NCBI GenBank assembly: GCA_964581115.1
Contig: CAZOMY010000016.1
Location: 1 to 64,000, forward strand
DNA from: 2-02-FULL-55-14 sp964581115
GTDB taxonomy: Bacteria > Bacteroidota > Ignavibacteria > UBA10030
Direction of reading: 5' to 3'
Length of the DNA stretch: 64,000 nucleotides
Shown here: positions 54,476-62,996 of the stretch, piece after piece
Numbering within the stretch: position 1 is the stretch's first letter
Layout: each line of letters begins with the position of its first letter
Program-made: the position numbers and the translations under genes
Notes under the pieces: model-generated
The model's input: the letters and a program-made list of their open reading frames with translations, nothing else
Database searches by the model: none
Told to the model about the DNA's origin: nothing

Positions 54476-57016
54476 ATGCAGAACCTCTTCGATCGGCTCT
54501 CACCGCGGGTCATTCGCGCGATCTATGCGTCCGCCGCCGTCGTGGCCGCGCTGGTCGGCGGCGCGAACATCCACCAAGTGATGATGGTCCGCGCCACGGG
54601 CAACGACCAATGCCGTTGGGTCGTCCTCGAGAAGGGGGTGTCGCGACTGCTCATCACCGACATCGTCAGCGGCGGGGTCGTGGACCGCGCCGGCATCCGC
54701 GACGGGGACATTCTCCTCCGCATCAACGGGGAGACCTTCGAGTCGGACCGCGATGCGCAGCTGAAGATCAACCGATTGATCGGGTCGACGGCCCGATACA
54801 CCGTGGAGCGCGACGGCCGGACGTTCGAAACCGATGTGCGGATCCTCAAGGCCATCAACATGTCCTTCCTGGCGATGGTGCTGCAGGGAGGGAGCCTTCT
54901 GATCATCGGTATGATCGTGGTGCTGGCGCGGCCGCAAGGCCGCATCCAACGGATGTTCGCCCGATACGGGATCCTGTCGTTCCTCTTCTTCTCGCACGCG
55001 CAGGGCAACTACGATCAGGCCCTCGACCCCGCTTGGCGCGTTGCCGTGTTCGGCGTGACTTTTCTCTTCGCCGGCATTGTGGGCCCGCCGATGTTTGTAC
55101 GGTTCTTCCTGCATTTTCCCGTCCGGATGCCTCTTGCCGACCGCCGCTGGTTCAGCGTCGTTCTGTATGCCCTTGCGACGGCGCTGACCGGCCTCGTGGC
55201 GTTCGCGAAGCCGATGGGATTGCCCGAGCCCGTGCCGAACGTCGCCATGTTCTTGCGGCTCATCTTCATTCTCTTCGGGTTCAGTTTCTTCGTCTACGCC
55301 TACTACCGTTTGGTAAGGCCGGAGCGCCGCCGGGCTCTCCGGCCGATCCTGGTCGGCGTGGGGCTGGGGATGACCGCGTTCATGTACATGCTGGCCGTGG
55401 CGGCGATCGATCCGTTCGCCGCCTTCATCAATCCGATCATCCTGCTGCCGGCGCTGTTCCTGCCTCTGGCGTCGCTCCTGTTCGGGTATGCCATCATCCG
55501 CTACCGGCTGATGGACATTGACCTCATCGTCAAGCGCAGCCTGATCTATGGCATCGTGACGGCCACCGTCGCAGCGATCTACGTCGGGACGGTCTTCGTG
55601 GCGGGCAGTCTCGCCGCCGACCTGCTGGGGGAGGAGCCCGACCGACTGGCGACCCTTCTGGCGTTCGTCGTCGTGGCGTTCGCGTTCGACCCGCTCAAGC
55701 GGAATGCGCAGGAGTGGATCGACCGTGTGTTCTACCAGGAGCGATACAATTACCAGCAGGCGCTGCTGGAATTCGCGCAGGAGCTCCCACGGCGGATCGA
55801 CCTTCGCGAGATCCTCGAATCGATGGTGCATCGCATCGCGGCGACGATGCACATCGACAAGGTGGCGGTCATCCTGTGCGATCCCGAAGGCGCGTGCGAG
55901 AGCGCCGAACAGAATGTTCCGCGCGCCTGCTGCCGGTTCGAGGACTCCGACGGCGGGCTCGTTCGACTGCTGAGGTCGTCACAGAGGGCTCAGTCGTTCG
56001 CATTGCTGGCCGATGAGCCCGAGTCGGTGAAGCTTTCCACGTCCGACAAGCAGACGTTGATCTCCGGAGGTATCGTGCTGTCGGTGCCCATGTTCCTCAA
56101 AGACCGCTTGATCGGGATCATCAACGTGGGCCCGAAGCGATCGGGCAAGGTGTATACGCGCGACGACATCGAATTGCTGACGGCCGTCGGCGCTCAAGCC
56201 GCGGTGGCGATCGAGAATGCCCGTCTGCATGCGATGGAATTCGAGCGCCAGAAGATCCGCGAAGAGCTGTCGCTGGCGCTGAAGATCCAGCAGGGATTGC
56301 TCCCCAAGGGGGCTCCGTCGTTGCCGGGGCTGGATATTGCGGGCACGTCGCGTCCGGCGCTTCAGGTGGGGGGCGATTACTACGATTTCATCGAGATCGG
56401 TCGGAGCAAAGTGCTGGTCGTCGTCGCCGACGTGGCAGGCAAGGGCATGTCGGCTGCCCTGTACATGTCGAAGGTGCAGGGGATGGTCCAACTGGCCGCG
56501 CACATGTATCGCTCGCCGAAAGAGATGCTGTCGCACATCAACCGGCGCATCTTTGACGGCATCGAACGCAGGTCGTTCATCACGATGATCCTGGCGCTGT
56601 TCGACCTCGAGAAGCGCCAGGTACGCATCTGCCGCGCGGGGCACAATCGGGCGCTCATCGGCACGAACGGGTCTCTGGAATTCGTCAATTCGCGGGGGAT
56701 CGGGTTGGGACTGGAGCGGGGACCGATCTTCGACCGGGAGCTTCACGAGGTGGTGCGGCCCCTCCGGAAGGATAGCGTGTTCCTCTTCTATACCGACGGC
56801 GTGACCGAAGCGATGAACGCGGACGGACGACAGTTCGGCGAAGAGCCGGTGAAGCGACTGCTGGCCGCCAAGCGCCATGGCTCCGCCGCCGAGATCCAGC
56901 ACCATGTGCTGTCAGCCGTCGAAGAGTTCCGGGGGGCGGCCGAGCCGCACGACGACGTCACCATGGTGGTCGTCCGGAGCACAGGGGCGGCCTCCCGGAA
57001 GAAGCGCGGGCCTTGA
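54476..57016 (+). CDS. PDZ/membrane/GAF/PP2C (SpoIIE-type) phosphatase
   Basis: An 846-residue signalling protein. One N-terminal helix is followed by a PDZ domain (about residues 45-115) with LITDIVSGGVVDRAGIRDGDILLRING. Several membrane helices (about 130-400) come next, then a GAF domain (about 440-590) ending in the coiled helix ARLHAMEFERQKIREELSLA, and a SpoIIE-type PP2C phosphatase: VGGDYYDFIEIG, VVADVAGKGMSAALYMS, RAGHNRALIG, FLFYTDGVTEAMN and HDDVTMVVV. Metal-binding aspartates are all present. Such phosphatases usually act on anti-anti-sigma factors, but no such partner is in the window. The predicted periplasmic PDZ could sense misfolded envelope proteins; this is a guess. Confidence 0.88.
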   Translation: MQNLFDRLSPRVIRAIYASAAVVAALVGGANIHQVMMVRATGNDQCRWVVLEKGVSRLLITDIVSGGVVDRAGIRDGDILLRINGETFESDRDAQLKINRLIGSTARYTVERDGRTFETDVRILKAINMSFLAMVLQGGSLLIIGMIVVLARPQGRIQRMFARYGILSFLFFSHAQGNYDQALDPAWRVAVFGVTFLFAGIVGPPMFVRFFLHFPVRMPLADRRWFSVVLYALATALTGLVAFAKPMGLPEPVPNVAMFLRLIFILFGFSFFVYAYYRLVRPERRRALRPILVGVGLGMTAFMYMLAVAAIDPFAAFINPIILLPALFLPLASLLFGYAIIRYRLMDIDLIVKRSLIYGIVTATVAAIYVGTVFVAGSLAADLLGEEPDRLATLLAFVVVAFAFDPLKRNAQEWIDRVFYQERYNYQQALLEFAQELPRRIDLREILESMVHRIAATMHIDKVAVILCDPEGACESAEQNVPRACCRFEDSDGGLVRLLRSSQRAQSFALLADEPESVKLSTSDKQTLISGGIVLSVPMFLKDRLIGIINVGPKRSGKVYTRDDIELLTAVGAQAAVAIENARLHAMEFERQKIREELSLALKIQQGLLPKGAPSLPGLDIAGTSRPALQVGGDYYDFIEIGRSKVLVVVADVAGKGMSAALYMSKVQGMVQLAAHMYRSPKEMLSHINRRIFDGIERRSFITMILALFDLEKRQVRICRAGHNRALIGTNGSLEFVNSRGIGLGLERGPIFDRELHEVVRPLRKDSVFLFYTDGVTEAMNADGRQFGEEPVKRLLAAKRHGSAAEIQHHVLSAVEEFRGAAEPHDDVTMVVVRSTGAASRKKRGP

Positions 57017-57058
57017 TGATTTTTCGCTATATTCTTGACGCACGAACACGAGCCTGAC

Positions 57059-57325
57059 ATGACGACCAAACCGCCTGCGAAGGTCCAGCCGTTCGACGCC
57101 GCCTCGCGCGAAGCGCTGGCGTACGAGGCTGCCGCACTCATCCGTACACGCGAGCCGAACGACCAAGCCCGCCTTGGCTACTGCATATGGGGCTGGCTGA
57201 CCGAGCGGAAGGGAACGCTCGCCGACGCCGTCCGATCTTCGGGCGTGCGCACCGACCTGCGCGAACACGAGGTCGTGGCGATCGTCGGCGGACATCTCGA
57301 ATCCAAGGGCGTCGATATCGCCTGA
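57059..57325 (+). CDS. Small hypothetical protein
   Basis: An 88-residue protein that I do not recognise. It is soluble and mixed in charge, with a likely helical core (FDAASREALAYEAAALI) and a C-terminal REHEVVAIVGGHLESKGVDIA. An in-frame TTG at 57035 is a possible longer start. The ATG at 57059 is preferred. A TATATT sequence at 57028-57033 could be a -10 element, but no -35 element is seen. It ends in a TGATG overlap with marC, so it is likely expressed together with it. Confidence 0.6.
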   Translation: MTTKPPAKVQPFDAASREALAYEAAALIRTREPNDQARLGYCIWGWLTERKGTLADAVRSSGVRTDLREHEVVAIVGGHLESKGVDIA

Positions 57326-57912
57326 TGTCGTTCGACCCGAACGCACTCCTCCTCAGCTTCATTCCTCTCTTCGTCGCCATCGACGTCCTGGGCGTCGTTC
57401 CGATCTTCCTGTCCCTGACGGAACGGCTTGAACGCCCCCAGAAACGCCGGCTCGTGACCGACGCAACGCTGGCAGCGCTCGGCGTATCGCTCGTCTTCCT
57501 CTTCTTCGGACGCTTTCTCTTCAGCGTCATGGGGATCACGGAGGACGATTTTCGCGTGGGCGGCGGGATCATCCTGCTGGTTCTGGCGATCGTCGATCTG
57601 CTGTTCTCGCACGATCAACAGCGAAGTCCCGAGACCTCGATCGGCATTGTTCCGATCGGCATCCCGCTTATCATCGGACCGGCCGCGCTGACGACCATCC
57701 TCATCCTCGTGGATGCATACGGCGTCCTCGTGACGGTGGTGTCGCTCCTGGCAAACCTGGCGATCGTCTGGCTGGTGTTCCGCTACTCGGAAGTGGTGGT
57801 GCGGGTGCTGGGGCGGAGCGGATCGAAGGCGATCGCGAAGGTCGCGTCCCTGTTCATGGTCGCGATCGCGGTCATGATGATCCGGGTGGGGCTGACCAAC
57901 ATGATGCAGTGA
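57325..57912 (+). CDS. MarC-family integral membrane protein
   Basis: A 195-residue protein with six hydrophobic segments: LLLSFIPLFVAIDVLGVVPIF, LAALGVSLVFLFFGRFLF, and four others, as expected for MarC. The family pattern PIGIPLIIGPAALTTIL is present. The function of MarC proteins is not settled; the earlier link to multiple antibiotic resistance was not confirmed. It starts at a TGATG overlap with the small upstream gene and ends ten bases before folA on the other strand. Confidence 0.88.
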   Translation: MSFDPNALLLSFIPLFVAIDVLGVVPIFLSLTERLERPQKRRLVTDATLAALGVSLVFLFFGRFLFSVMGITEDDFRVGGGIILLVLAIVDLLFSHDQQRSPETSIGIVPIGIPLIIGPAALTTILILVDAYGVLVTVVSLLANLAIVWLVFRYSEVVVRVLGRSGSKAIAKVASLFMVAIAVMMIRVGLTNMMQ

Positions 57913-57933
57913 CGCGCGGGTCTCAACCGCGCG
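57913..57933. terminator. Hairpin between marC and folA
   Basis: A perfect 7-bp GC stem, CGCGCGG-GTCTCAA-CCGCGCG, between two convergent genes. It overlaps the folA stop codon. No T tract follows on the plus strand, so its strength as a terminator is uncertain. Confidence 0.45.
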
Positions 57934-58426
57934 GCTTCTTGGGCACGACCGGTCCCTTGGGCCCCTTCCGTGCGTACTCGACGAAGGCATAGCCGTCGCC
58001 GGGTTCCCTCGCCACCTCCTTCCACACCGTTCCGACCTCCCGCACAAAGTCGGGGAACCGGACATCGCCTTCAACCGCGCGATCGAGCAGGGTCAGCTGC
58101 ATGGCATCGGCCATGTCGATCGTCTGCCGATAGACCTGCCCGCCTCCGATGACGTAGACGACCGGCTCTTCAACAAGTCGGTCGAGCGCCATCTCGAGGG
58201 AAGGATAGCATTCGATGCCCTGCAGAGCATGGTGGGTGAGGACGACATTGCGTCGGAGCGGCAGCGGGCGGCCGAGGGAACGATAGGTGTACCGTCCCAT
58301 GAGCACGACATGGCCTTGCGTCAGCCGGCGGAAGCGTCGCCGGTCGTCGGGCAGGTCCCAAGGGATCTCCCCGTCGTTGCCGATGACGAGGTTCTTCGCC
58401 ACCGCCGCGATGAGGATGATGCGCAT
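57923..58426 (-). CDS. folA: Dihydrofolate reductase
   Basis: Reduces dihydrofolate with NADPH. The 167-residue protein has VAKNLVIGNDGEIPWDLPDD, VVLMGRYTYRSLGRPLP and VIGGGQVYRQTI, the usual substrate and NADPH motifs. The tail beyond residue 155 is basic and proline-rich (KGPKGPVVPKKPRG). It lies three bases after thyX. With ThyX present, thymidylate synthesis does not make dihydrofolate, so keeping folA suggests a role in salvage or another oxidising step. Confidence 0.95.
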   Translation of the reverse strand: MRIILIAAVAKNLVIGNDGEIPWDLPDDRRRFRRLTQGHVVLMGRYTYRSLGRPLPLRRNVVLTHHALQGIECYPSLEMALDRLVEEPVVYVIGGGQVYRQTIDMADAMQLTLLDRAVEGDVRFPDFVREVGTVWKEVAREPGDGYAFVEYARKGPKGPVVPKKPRG

Positions 58427-58429
58427 GCG

Positions 58430-59401
58430 TCAGCCCGGGAGTCGGGCCAGAACATCGGCCCGCTGAAGCAACGGCGTCAGGCGGTCTTCCAGGCCGAAGC
58501 GTCCGAGCTTTCCGAGGAATTCCTTCAGCTCGCCCGCAAGCACCGGCGCTCCGTTGCGCGACCGGACGAGCGACTCCTGAAGGACGAAGGTCACGAGGCC
58601 TGCATCATCCTTCGCGGCCAGGAGACGGATCAGATCGATCTCGAGCCGCGACAGCGCGATCGAGCCCAACCGGTAGTCGCTGAAGGCCTCCCAGGCCATC
58701 GGTACCCAACGGGCCACGATCTCGCGGCCGATGACATTCGCATACTCGCGGATCTCGGCTTGAGCGTGGGGGTCCATCCGGAGCCAGAGGAAGTGAAAGA
58801 GATTGTGCAGGTCGACCTTCCAATAGGCCTCGGTATACGTCGAGAGGGGAAGGTCCTTTCGCGCCTGCTCTCTGGCGACTCCAAGGTCGAGCCGCTCCGC
58901 ATAGACGCGCCTTGCCATGTCCTGCATCTCCCGCTCAGCCTGCGTCAGCCGACGTCCGGTCTCGATGTCGATCCAGCCTTCGCTCCCCTGCTTGTTGTCG
59001 GTCGACTGTTTTCGCCACCGGTCGGGGGGCGTCGTTTGTGAGGCGTCGATGGCGATGGAGTAGCGCGTCGAGTACTCGTTCACGTTGGCCGTGCGATGGC
59101 GGATCCATTGCCGCCAGCAGTCCATCGGCACGCGCACGTGCAACTTGATCTCGCACATCTCGAACGGCGTTGTATGCGCATGACGCATCAGATACCGGAT
59201 CAACCCGCGGTCTTCGCGCGACTTCTTCGTCCCGGCGCCGTACGAGACGCGGGCGGCCTGGACGATCGATTCGTCGGCGCCGAGGTAGTCGACGACGCGG
59301 ACGAAGCCGTCGTCGAGCACCTTGAAGGGCTTGCCGAGGATCTCGTCGAGCGCTTCGCTGCGATGCCGGGTGGTGGGGAGGTCGTTCACAGGTTCGGTCA
59401 T
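58430..59401 (-). CDS. thyX: Flavin-dependent thymidylate synthase
   Basis: Makes dTMP from dUMP with methylene-tetrahydrofolate and FAD/NADPH. The 323-residue protein contains the ThyX signature as RHRTANVNEYSTRYS and, near the C-terminus, REIVARWVPMAWEAFSDYRLG with the nucleotide-binding residues. At 323 residues it is longer than many ThyX proteins (about 220-250), with extra N-terminal and C-terminal segments. ATG 59401 is chosen; the frame extends 75 codons upstream without similarity. It is followed by folA. Confidence 0.94.
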   Translation of the reverse strand: MTEPVNDLPTTRHRSEALDEILGKPFKVLDDGFVRVVDYLGADESIVQAARVSYGAGTKKSREDRGLIRYLMRHAHTTPFEMCEIKLHVRVPMDCWRQWIRHRTANVNEYSTRYSIAIDASQTTPPDRWRKQSTDNKQGSEGWIDIETGRRLTQAEREMQDMARRVYAERLDLGVAREQARKDLPLSTYTEAYWKVDLHNLFHFLWLRMDPHAQAEIREYANVIGREIVARWVPMAWEAFSDYRLGSIALSRLEIDLIRLLAAKDDAGLVTFVLQESLVRSRNGAPVLAGELKEFLGKLGRFGLEDRLTPLLQRADVLARLPG

Positions 59402-59421
59402 GGTGGTCAGATCGTTCTGCT

Positions 59422-60963
59422 TCACGTGGAGGTTCCGACAGCCGCGGCCCAATGCTCCGCGATCCATTCGGCGTTCTTTTCGGCGACGGCGAGGATCGTC
59501 ACCTGCGGATTCACGCCGAGGGAGGTGGGGAGGACGCTTCCGTCGACGACGAAGACACCCGTCGCGCCGTGGACGCGGCCCCGGGAATCCACGACCGCTG
59601 CGCGAGCATCCTCTCCCATCCGGCATGTGCCGAGCGGATGAGCGCTGTAGAGCGAGATCTCGTTGTCGTCCCAGTCAGCGTTGTCGAGGACGCGGTCGAT
59701 CTCTCCGACGGACGGGATCAACGTCCGGCGGGCGTGAAGGGTCAATACCTCGCGCGCGCCCGCGGCGAAGTGGATGCGGGCCGCTTCCGCCAGCGCCCGG
59801 CGAAGCATCGCGCGATCACGAGGCCCGCGGTCGTACGTCATCAGCGGGCGTCCCGCGTCGCTCGGACGCACCGTGCCTTCGGAGTCGCTCTCTTTGACGA
59901 GGATGATCGACACGGCCAGGTGGCGCATCTTCTCCATGAGCTCCCGGTGTGAGTGTCCAAATCCGGGGAGCCCCATGGCCGCGAGGATCGGGTCGAGGGG
60001 CACGGCTTCGATCCAGAAGCCGGAGCCGTCGCCGTTCTTGTTCATGAACTCGTCGCACATTGCCGACTGCGGAATGCCCTTCCACGGATCCTGGACCTCA
60101 TCATACACGCCCGCGACAGCGCACGTGAGATGAAAGGTCAGATGCCGTCCACGATGATCGGCATTGCCGAGTCCTGAACGCTGGAGGATCAGCGGCGACG
60201 AAACGGCGCTTCCCGCGACAATGACGAGCGGGGCCTCGACGGTGACGGGCAGACGGCGCGCGCGCGAAGCCCGATCAAGCACGGAGCCATGGACGCGCCT
60301 GACGCTTCCCGCCGACTCGATGCGGTCCGCCCGGCAGTCGGCGTGTACGGTGGCACCGGCCTTCACGGCGTCGGCAAGGTAAGTGACGTCGACGGACATC
60401 TTGGCGCCGGCCGTGCAACCGTAGCCGCAGACGCCGAGCTCGACGCAATCCCTGACGTTCCTTCCCGTTGCTCGGACACGATAACCCAGCGCGGCCGCGC
60501 CTTTGAGAATGATGCTGTTCTGCCGGTTATGTCGATGGTCGGGCTCGGGGTGGATGTTCAGATACCGCTCGACCCGTTCGAAATACGGCTCGATCTCCCG
60601 CGGTGAAAAGCCGGTAACGCTCATCTCGCGGGTCCAACGGTCCAGGACGAACTCAGGTGTGCGCAACGACGTGGTCCAGTTGACTGCCGAGCTTCCGCCG
60701 ACGCACCGGCCGACGAGGACGGTCACGGCGAGATCCTCGGTTGCGAGACCGCCCCGGTCCTGGTAGAGGTTGGTGTAAGCCCATTCGCCGGATGATCGGA
60801 ACTCATGCGGCGCGTAAGCGCCGCCTTCCTCGAGCACCACCACGCGCTTTCCTGACTCCGCCAGAACCTTGGCCGCCGCTCCGCCTCCGCATCCCGATCC
60901 GATGATGCAGACATCGGCCGTCTCGCGCAGCGGAGCGGTCACTTCGTGTCCGTGTACGATCAT
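59422..60963 (-). CDS. GMC-family FAD oxidoreductase
   Basis: A 513-residue flavoprotein dehydrogenase. The N-terminus CIIGSGCGGGAAAKVLAESGKRVVVLEEG is the FAD-binding dinucleotide fold. GRCVGGSSAVNWTT is a GMC signature, and the active-site histidine and asparagine lie in SAHPLGTCRMG and LGVNPQVTILA. A cysteine-rich CVELGVCGYGCTAGAKMS resembles proteins that deliver electrons to a partner rather than to oxygen. It overlaps the Tat-signal subunit gene by four bases. The substrate (an alcohol, sugar acid or sterol) cannot be told. Confidence 0.88.
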   Translation of the reverse strand: MIVHGHEVTAPLRETADVCIIGSGCGGGAAAKVLAESGKRVVVLEEGGAYAPHEFRSSGEWAYTNLYQDRGGLATEDLAVTVLVGRCVGGSSAVNWTTSLRTPEFVLDRWTREMSVTGFSPREIEPYFERVERYLNIHPEPDHRHNRQNSIILKGAAALGYRVRATGRNVRDCVELGVCGYGCTAGAKMSVDVTYLADAVKAGATVHADCRADRIESAGSVRRVHGSVLDRASRARRLPVTVEAPLVIVAGSAVSSPLILQRSGLGNADHRGRHLTFHLTCAVAGVYDEVQDPWKGIPQSAMCDEFMNKNGDGSGFWIEAVPLDPILAAMGLPGFGHSHRELMEKMRHLAVSIILVKESDSEGTVRPSDAGRPLMTYDRGPRDRAMLRRALAEAARIHFAAGAREVLTLHARRTLIPSVGEIDRVLDNADWDDNEISLYSAHPLGTCRMGEDARAAVVDSRGRVHGATGVFVVDGSVLPTSLGVNPQVTILAVAEKNAEWIAEHWAAAVGTST

Positions 60964-61529
60964 GGTCTAACCGCCGGCGTGTGGTCCGCGTCGTAGCCGA
61001 TCGCGGGCCAACTGGATGGATGCGAATAGTAGGAGCTGGCCGCCACGCGCTTCAGCGCCATGAAGGCCGTCCGGCGAAATCCGATCGGGCTCTCCATCCA
61101 ATCCTGGAGGTACGATGCTCGATCGTCGGACGACATGCCGAGGAAGGACGAGAATCGCAGATCGAAAAGGAAGGCCGCGATCCCGCTGTTGAACACGCTC
61201 AGCAACTGATGGAACTGCTGTTGCACCTCCTGGTCGGCCCCCGCGAGGTAGTGGTCCATGCGGAGCGCCAGGTCGGCCGAGCGCATCGGTCCTTCGCCCG
61301 GGCGAAGGCCGATGAGTTGCTCGGCGGCAGCTTGCAGGATGAGAAACTCGATCGGGGTGCCGAACTGAAGCTGACCGGCGATGCCCGTTGGGAGGTCGTC
61401 GGAGCCGGCAGAGCCGCCGGGAAGGCAGCCGCCGGCGGCGAGGGCCGCGACGCCGAATGCGGTCTGTCTCAGAAAGCGCCGTCTGGCAGGAATACCCGCC
61501 GGCATCGCGTGAAACGGGGAAGTTGACAC
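60960..61529 (-). CDS. Gluconate 2-dehydrogenase subunit 3-like protein with Tat signal
   Basis: A 189-residue protein with a twin-arginine signal (ARRRFLRQTAFGVAALAAGGC), which may also be a Tat lipoprotein with Cys at about residue 35. The rest is helical and fits the small-subunit family of membrane dehydrogenases (FLILQAAAEQLIG, DLALRMDHYL, FGFRR-like region near the end). This subunit normally escorts its flavin subunit through the Tat pathway, as the neighbouring GMC protein has no signal of its own. No cytochrome c subunit is seen nearby. Confidence 0.8.
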   Translation of the reverse strand: MSTSPFHAMPAGIPARRRFLRQTAFGVAALAAGGCLPGGSAGSDDLPTGIAGQLQFGTPIEFLILQAAAEQLIGLRPGEGPMRSADLALRMDHYLAGADQEVQQQFHQLLSVFNSGIAAFLFDLRFSSFLGMSSDDRASYLQDWMESPIGFRRTAFMALKRVAASSYYSHPSSWPAIGYDADHTPAVRP

Positions 61530-61532
61530 GTT

Positions 61533-62402
61533 CTATCCAAGGGAATACGCCAGTACCTTCGCCGCCAGCCTGGCCACGGTGACGTCGGCGAACCGAGCAG
61601 ATTTCGAGGGAGACAGGCCGGTGATGTCGGCCGCGACGATGCGTCGCTTCTGTCCGGCCTTGCGCAGACATCCGACCACGTCGTACCAACTCAAACCTCC
61701 GGGTTGCGGGGACATCGTCGAGGGCATCACCGAGGGCTCGAACACGTCCACGTCGATCGTGACGTACACCTCGTCGGTCAGATCGTCGATCAGCGCGTCG
61801 TCCCAATACTTGAGCAGGCGCGTGTAGCCTCCGCTCTTGATGAGGTGGGCGTAGTAGACGTGGATCCCGTTCTCCCGGGCGAAGGAGACTTCATCTCCCG
61901 AGGTCGAGCGGATGCCCGCCTGCACGATCCGCTTGGGGTCGATGAATTCGCCCAGACGGGCGGTGACGCCGCCGGTAGTCAGATCGGAATGAGCGTCGAA
62001 GTGGAGGATGCTCAGCGACGCGAACCGCTTTGCCGCGGCGGCCGCGCATGCCGAGGTCAGCACCCGGTCTCCCCCGAGCGTGAGGACGAACTTTTCGCGC
62101 GATAGCAGGTCCGACACCAGGTCGCTGAGCTTCGTCAGGAAGGTCGGTTCATTGAGCGGCGCCGACGGGAACGGAGCCAATGTCGCAACGCCGTGACGGT
62201 CGGCGATGTCGGCGTCGATCTCCTCGTCGAATCGGGGAATACCGCGCGAAGCTGCCAGTACGGCCGCAGGCGCCGATCGGGCTCCGCTGCCGGCAACGCG
62301 CTGGTAGGGAACCGGAAGCACAACGGCCTTCGAACGCTCTAGCGACGAATACTCCTTCTCAAGCCCGAGAAAGTTCTGCTTCGACCCGAGTGTCGTGTGC
62401 AT
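61533..62402 (-). CDS. Arginase/agmatinase-fold protein with altered metal site
   Basis: A 289-residue ureohydrolase-fold protein. The second metal motif FDAHSDL and the third IDVDVFEPSVMP are recognisable. The first, normally GGDHS, reads GGDR (Arg113), so the histidine ligand of one manganese is lost. The motif that normally holds the guanidine-binding glutamate (D-x-x-E) reads ADITGLSP. It may therefore bind one metal or act on another substrate; calling it agmatinase would be unsafe. It starts a run with the Tat subunit, GMC oxidoreductase, thyX and folA, with gaps of only a few bases. Confidence 0.78.
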   Translation of the reverse strand: MHTTLGSKQNFLGLEKEYSSLERSKAVVLPVPYQRVAGSGARSAPAAVLAASRGIPRFDEEIDADIADRHGVATLAPFPSAPLNEPTFLTKLSDLVSDLLSREKFVLTLGGDRVLTSACAAAAAKRFASLSILHFDAHSDLTTGGVTARLGEFIDPKRIVQAGIRSTSGDEVSFARENGIHVYYAHLIKSGGYTRLLKYWDDALIDDLTDEVYVTIDVDVFEPSVMPSTMSPQPGGLSWYDVVGCLRKAGQKRRIVAADITGLSPSKSARFADVTVARLAAKVLAYSLG

Positions 62403-62431
62403 GGCGTCGGTCGGATTTGGATGTGTGGCTG

Positions 62432-62460
62432 AATATACGCCATATTTCCGGACCGGTAAA
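62432..62460 (-). promoter_or_regulatory. Possible promoter of the arginase-fold to folA run
   Basis: On the minus strand TTTACC (62460-62455), 17 bases, TATATT (62437-62432). It has the same spacing as the other promoters but TTT in place of TTG. It abuts the inverted repeat at 62461-62479. Confidence 0.42.
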
Positions 62461-62479
62461 GGTGAAGTCTTGCTTCACC
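62461..62479. promoter_or_regulatory. Inverted repeat in the 62.4 kb divergent gap
   Basis: GGTGAAG-TCTTG-CTTCACC, a perfect 7-bp inverted repeat, immediately upstream of the possible minus-strand -35 element and about 30 bases before the DUF2085 start. It may be a binding site for a dimeric regulator or an RNA hairpin. Confidence 0.45.
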
Positions 62480-62510
62480 GTTCATTTGTCTCGATACTGT
62501 CCCGCATCGT

Positions 62511-62996
62511 ATGAGTTCCCGGTCCGCGTACGCTTTGCTTCTGATCCCGGCGACCGTCTGGTGCGCCGGATTCCTTCTGTTGCCGCTTACCGGGTCCGCA
62601 GGCGAGGCACTGGCCGGAGAGGTATACGGGCGCGTCTGCCATCAGTTGGAGGACCGCTCATTTCTCTGGGACGGCGTTCCTTGGGCGGTCTGCGTCCGGT
62701 GCTCCACCATCTATCTGGCTTTCACGTTGACTCTCATGCTTGTGCCGCTCCTGCGCGGCCTCGAACGATGGACGCCCATGGCCCCGAACGTCCTCGCTGT
62801 CTGGCTGGCACCGGCCGTTCTCGACGCCGTACTCAACTTCTCCGGACTGCATGTCGCCGACACGACCACGCGAGCGGTCACGGGCGCGCTGGCCGGCGTT
62901 GGCTTGGGAGCGACCATCCCACCCTTGTTCATCGATGCCTTGACCCGTTCACGCAGATCTCGCATGCCGCTCACCACAGGAGACCCTGATGTTTGA
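62511..62996 (+). CDS. DUF2085 membrane protein
   Basis: A 161-residue membrane protein with a characteristic CHQLEDRSFLWDG and VCVRCSTIYLAF, which together define the DUF2085 family (a histidine and three cysteines, perhaps a metal site). Four hydrophobic segments are visible. Function is unknown. It overlaps the next gene by eight bases, so the two are coupled. Confidence 0.83.
   Translation: MSSRSAYALLLIPATVWCAGFLLLPLTGSAGEALAGEVYGRVCHQLEDRSFLWDGVPWAVCVRCSTIYLAFTLTLMLVPLLRGLERWTPMAPNVLAVWLAPAVLDAVLNFSGLHVADTTTRAVTGALAGVGLGATIPPLFIDALTRSRRSRMPLTTGDPDV

Noticed and set aside
58900..59150. ThyX signature RHRTANVNEYS (N where many enzymes have S) as an unusual active site
   Set aside because: The rest of the signature and the length fit a group of ThyX proteins with this variant, so I do not treat it as a defect.
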